From Saccharomycopsis malanga (taxonomy: Eukaryota; Ascomycota; Saccharomycetes; Ascoideales; Saccharomycopsidaceae), in the NCBI GenBank assembly GCA_004014935.1, contig CP025325.1, positions 930,001 to 994,000 of the forward strand: DNA of 64,000 nt, written 5' to 3'. Each line of letters begins with the position of its first letter. Position 1 is the stretch's first letter. A program made the translations under genes and the position numbers. Of this stretch, positions 61,498 to 64,000 are shown piece by piece. The notes under the pieces were generated by a model. It saw only the letters and a program-made list of their open reading frames with translations. It had not been told where the DNA came from and did not search any database.

Positions 61498-63477
61498 ATG
61501 ATTTATCTAAGAGCATTTCCTATAATTGTTAAACAATGTTCCCACAGATTATCACCATTGGCCAATAGGTTTGTTGCACGGCTGTGTGTGACAATAAAAG
61601 GGGAGAGATTGGCTAATGTGTGTTTTAGGCGGTTGTTGAGCTCTAACAGGAGTGGTAGCCAGGAGTTTGATAAAGAGAAACCAAACAGAGACAAGATGAA
61701 TAAAGTGTTGCACAATGAGAAATTGCTGAATATTGAGTTTGACGAAAGGCCAAACAGAGAAGAGCCGAATGAAAAAGAGCCAAGTAGAAAAAATTTGCAT
61801 GAAGAAGAGCCGAATAAAAAAGAGTTGAATAATGAAATAAAAGATCAAATATATAAAGACACCAATACCACAAATGAAAGTGATAACCAAATATCAGACA
61901 CCGATACTACAAATGAAACTAATAACCAAATATCAGACACTGATACTACAAAGAAAACTAATAACCAAATATTAGATAATTCAAAAACAATCACGCAAAA
62001 TGCCCTCCAACAAGGTCCAATGTCCGATTCACATTACGGTACAAATTGGGGAGACCCCAATGATCCTTTGCAACAATTGATCGAGGAAAAAGAGCGCATA
62101 TTCAAAGCATTGAAAGAAGAAGAAGCTAAAAAAATCAAAGAAAACAATCCAATAAAGACAGAACAGCCTAAAGTTTCAACAGCTGACTCCAACGCAAAAT
62201 GCTTCACACAATTAAACAAACAAGCGGATTCTATATTGAAACAACAGCAAGATTTGGCAGACGAGCTTAAACTTCTAGTAGTGAAGCCCGAAGTTGAACA
62301 CTCTGGTATGGAAGAATTAGAAACAAAACTCAAAGACAAATTAAAATATTATATACACGATGTACCTGTTGATTATATTGCCGGACAACGCGAAAAATGG
62401 TATGAATATCGTGATTTGAAGACAGGACAGTTTTGGCAGTATTATGAACAGAAAAAACACGAATTGTTCCATAACATTTCACTTCTTTCTGGTATTGTCA
62501 ATGACGTCACAGGTTATACTGGAATCAACAATATCAAGATTAAAATCGACCGCTTGGAAGCATTGGTAGTGGAAAACCAGGCCAATGTAAAGACAAAGAA
62601 ACAACTATATAGTGACTCGATAAACACAAGAACCAAAACCCAGAAGGATATTAATGAGCTCTTAACGCGCAAACATCAATGGACTCCTTCAGACTTGGAG
62701 CGATTCACCTTGTTGTACCGAAAAGACCATTCTGCCGACAAGACCGTCAAGGCAGCGGAAGAGGAGCTCGAGAAAGCCGAGTTGAAGCTTGAAAACCTCC
62801 GTGGGCTTTTGGTGAAGGAGATCTCAAACAAGTACCACGAGGAGTATCTTTGGAATATCAAAATGCGTGGCTTGAGTACTTGGGTGACTGTGGGGCTCAT
62901 GGTTTTAAACATCTTTATTTTATTGCTTTCACAGATTGTCTTTGAGCCCATGAAAGTGCAGCGGATTGTAGATCATTTCGAGGCCCAGTTCGATCCCAAG
63001 GTGTTAACCGTGGCAATGGAAAAGAAGCTAGACGGAATCAGCGAGGTGGTGGGCGATTTAAAATATAAAGTGGACAACCAGGAAAAAATTGTGCAGCTGG
63101 TTATTGTAAATAATTCCAACCAGTCAAGCCATTTTAACTTTTCCAAGTGGATTTCCTCTGTTCAAAACAACATCCTTAGTTTAAAATCATATCTTATAGA
63201 GAACTCATACACATGTTACGAGTCGTTTGAGAGGCAGACTTTCGGGGGACTATTGATCAGCATTTCAAAAAGTATTGTCATAATTCCGTACAACTATGGT
63301 AAAAGCTTGTTTGGAAAATTGACTCAGCTATTAGTATATCCTACTGACAATAACTGCTTTGCCACGTCAGCTCCTGTTTCTGGAATGCAGTCGGAGTTGT
63401 TGAGAACTGTAAGTATTGCTTCAGTTGGAGTGATAACAGGTTCTATTGTGGTTCACGCATTGCATGTTTACTGTTAA
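61498..63477 (+). CDS. SHE9: Mitochondrial inner-membrane protein She9/Mdm33
   Basis: 659 residues from ATG 61498; the open frame upstream has no ATG. Residues 1-55 are a basic mitochondrial presequence (MIYLRAFPIIVKQCSHRL...RRLLSS). A low-complexity acidic part follows with three near-identical 'SDTDTTNETNNQI' units (about 125-165). The conserved She9 core (about 270-500) includes D-V-P-V-D-Y-I-A-G-Q-R, N-D-V-T-G-Y-T-G-I and the W-T-P-S-D-L-E-R-F-T segment, with coiled coils. A first membrane span (TWVTVGLMVLNIFILLLSQ) and a second at the very C-terminus complete it. She9 shapes the inner membrane; excess causes its septation. The repeat-rich N-terminal insert makes it longer than the 456-residue yeast protein. 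Confidence 0.92.
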   Translation: MIYLRAFPIIVKQCSHRLSPLANRFVARLCVTIKGERLANVCFRRLLSSNRSGSQEFDKEKPNRDKMNKVLHNEKLLNIEFDERPNREEPNEKEPSRKNLHEEEPNKKELNNEIKDQIYKDTNTTNESDNQISDTDTTNETNNQISDTDTTKKTNNQILDNSKTITQNALQQGPMSDSHYGTNWGDPNDPLQQLIEEKERIFKALKEEEAKKIKENNPIKTEQPKVSTADSNAKCFTQLNKQADSILKQQQDLADELKLLVVKPEVEHSGMEELETKLKDKLKYYIHDVPVDYIAGQREKWYEYRDLKTGQFWQYYEQKKHELFHNISLLSGIVNDVTGYTGINNIKIKIDRLEALVVENQANVKTKKQLYSDSINTRTKTQKDINELLTRKHQWTPSDLERFTLLYRKDHSADKTVKAAEEELEKAELKLENLRGLLVKEISNKYHEEYLWNIKMRGLSTWVTVGLMVLNIFILLLSQIVFEPMKVQRIVDHFEAQFDPKVLTVAMEKKLDGISEVVGDLKYKVDNQEKIVQLVIVNNSNQSSHFNFSKWISSVQNNILSLKSYLIENSYTCYESFERQTFGGLLISISKSIVIIPYNYGKSLFGKLTQLLVYPTDNNCFATSAPVSGMQSELLRTVSIASVGVITGSIVVHALHVYC

Positions 63478-63805
63478 TTTTTACTGCTACATATTTCTAC
63501 TGAACTCATTCTGATAGATTATGGCAGCACGCGCATTTCTATTCTCATTACCACCATCGTAGATTGACATATGTACTTTGTTGAAATTTATAAACATCAC
63601 TTCCAAATTTTGATCGCCTAGTGATTTTACAGGAGATATATAGCATTGAAGGTATATAAAAATACAGACATGACCTACTAAACACTTCTAATTGCAATTG
63701 TATCTTTACAATTGTGTTTTCTAGACATGTTTTTGGAAAACACCAACTGTAAAAATCACTAGATTTTTCAAAAGTAAACATTAATTTTCAAAATTTTGGG
63801 TAACA
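63478..63805. other. SHE9 3' region
   Basis: AT-rich; nothing recognised. Confidence 0.4.
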
Positions 63806-63921
63806 CTGCATCACATGACATCACATGACATCACATAACATGACATTGCAGTACATTACATTACATGACATGACATAGCATAGCATAGCATTACATTACA
63901 TTACATAGCATTGCATTGCAT
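63806..63921. repeat. Degenerate pentanucleotide array
   Basis: About 23 units of five bases with the frame 'ca-t-n-n-a': catga, catca, catta, catag and cattg alternate in short runs (cattacattacatgacatga, then catagcatagcat). Runs of one unit type suggest expansion by slippage after mutation. Confidence 0.8.
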
Positions 63922-64000
63922 ATGTTACACTTGGTTTTTGGCGCGTGCCCTCTAAAAATTTCGAAACTTTCGCCTGCTAACTAGACCATTGGGGTTAATG

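Noticed and set aside
1-64000. CRISPR arrays, bacterial operons, Shine-Dalgarno sites
   Set aside because: The sequence is a yeast nuclear genome; no regularly spaced repeat-spacer array was seen.

Overview
This window is nuclear DNA of a budding yeast (Saccharomycotina). It is AT-rich and gene-dense on both strands, with short GTAAGT / TACTAAC-type introns of about 50-60 bases and a set of typical yeast genes: PMT2, DAD1, a GH72 glucanosyltransferase, BMT2, HOF1, ZWF1, DPH3, a UBP9/13-type protease, UBC6, PRS4, RPL41, TEF1, a catalase, a GAL4-type regulator and SHE9. An alternative oxidase gene argues against Saccharomyces itself. CTG codons are nearly absent: I found none in the catalase or ZWF1 frames. 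Where CTG does fall at conserved sites (two in PMT2, one in the zinc cluster of the GAL4-like protein) a small or polar residue would fit better than leucine. This suggests, but does not prove, a CUG-reassigned lineage. EF-1alpha looks closer to Saccharomyces than to Candida albicans, so a Saccharomycopsis-like (CUG-Ser2) yeast is one possibility.

Layout: 0.8-12 kb holds PMT2, a spliced scaffold-like gene with C-terminal repeats, and a BNI4-like gene. 13.7-25.2 kb holds DAD1, an MPN-domain protein, GAS5-like, BMT2, an intron-containing tRNA-Glu and HOF1. 26.6-38.6 kb holds ZWF1, DPH3, an AST1-like reductase, a UBP9/13-type protease, UBC6 and PRS4. 39.2-48 kb holds a coiled-coil protein, a gene broken up by at least five introns, RPL41, AOX and TEF1. 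48.1-50.3 kb is a nest of repeats and a fossil. 51-63.5 kb holds a cytosolic-type catalase, a GAL4-like gene with an intron just before the zinc cluster, a 54-residue small ORF and SHE9.

The most striking non-genic feature is a family of tRNA-derived SINE-like repeats (about 330 bp; A box, perfect B box, body, TTA-rich tail). At least a dozen full or partial copies lie in intergenic DNA on both strands, one with clear target-site duplications, and two copies share the same internal deletion. Between SINE pieces lies a very AT-rich decayed gene whose remaining motifs resemble the viral or linear-plasmid type of mRNA capping enzyme. A weaker Ty1/copia LTR-type fossil lies downstream of PMT2.

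Functional themes are housekeeping: wall and glycoprotein building (PMT2, GAS5-like), bud neck (BNI4-like, HOF1), mitosis (DAD1), NADPH/PRPP and oxidative metabolism (ZWF1, PRS4, AOX, catalase), ubiquitin (UBP, UBC6) and translation (TEF1, RPL41, DPH3, BMT2). No operon-like or horizontally acquired cluster is visible apart from the capping-enzyme fossil.
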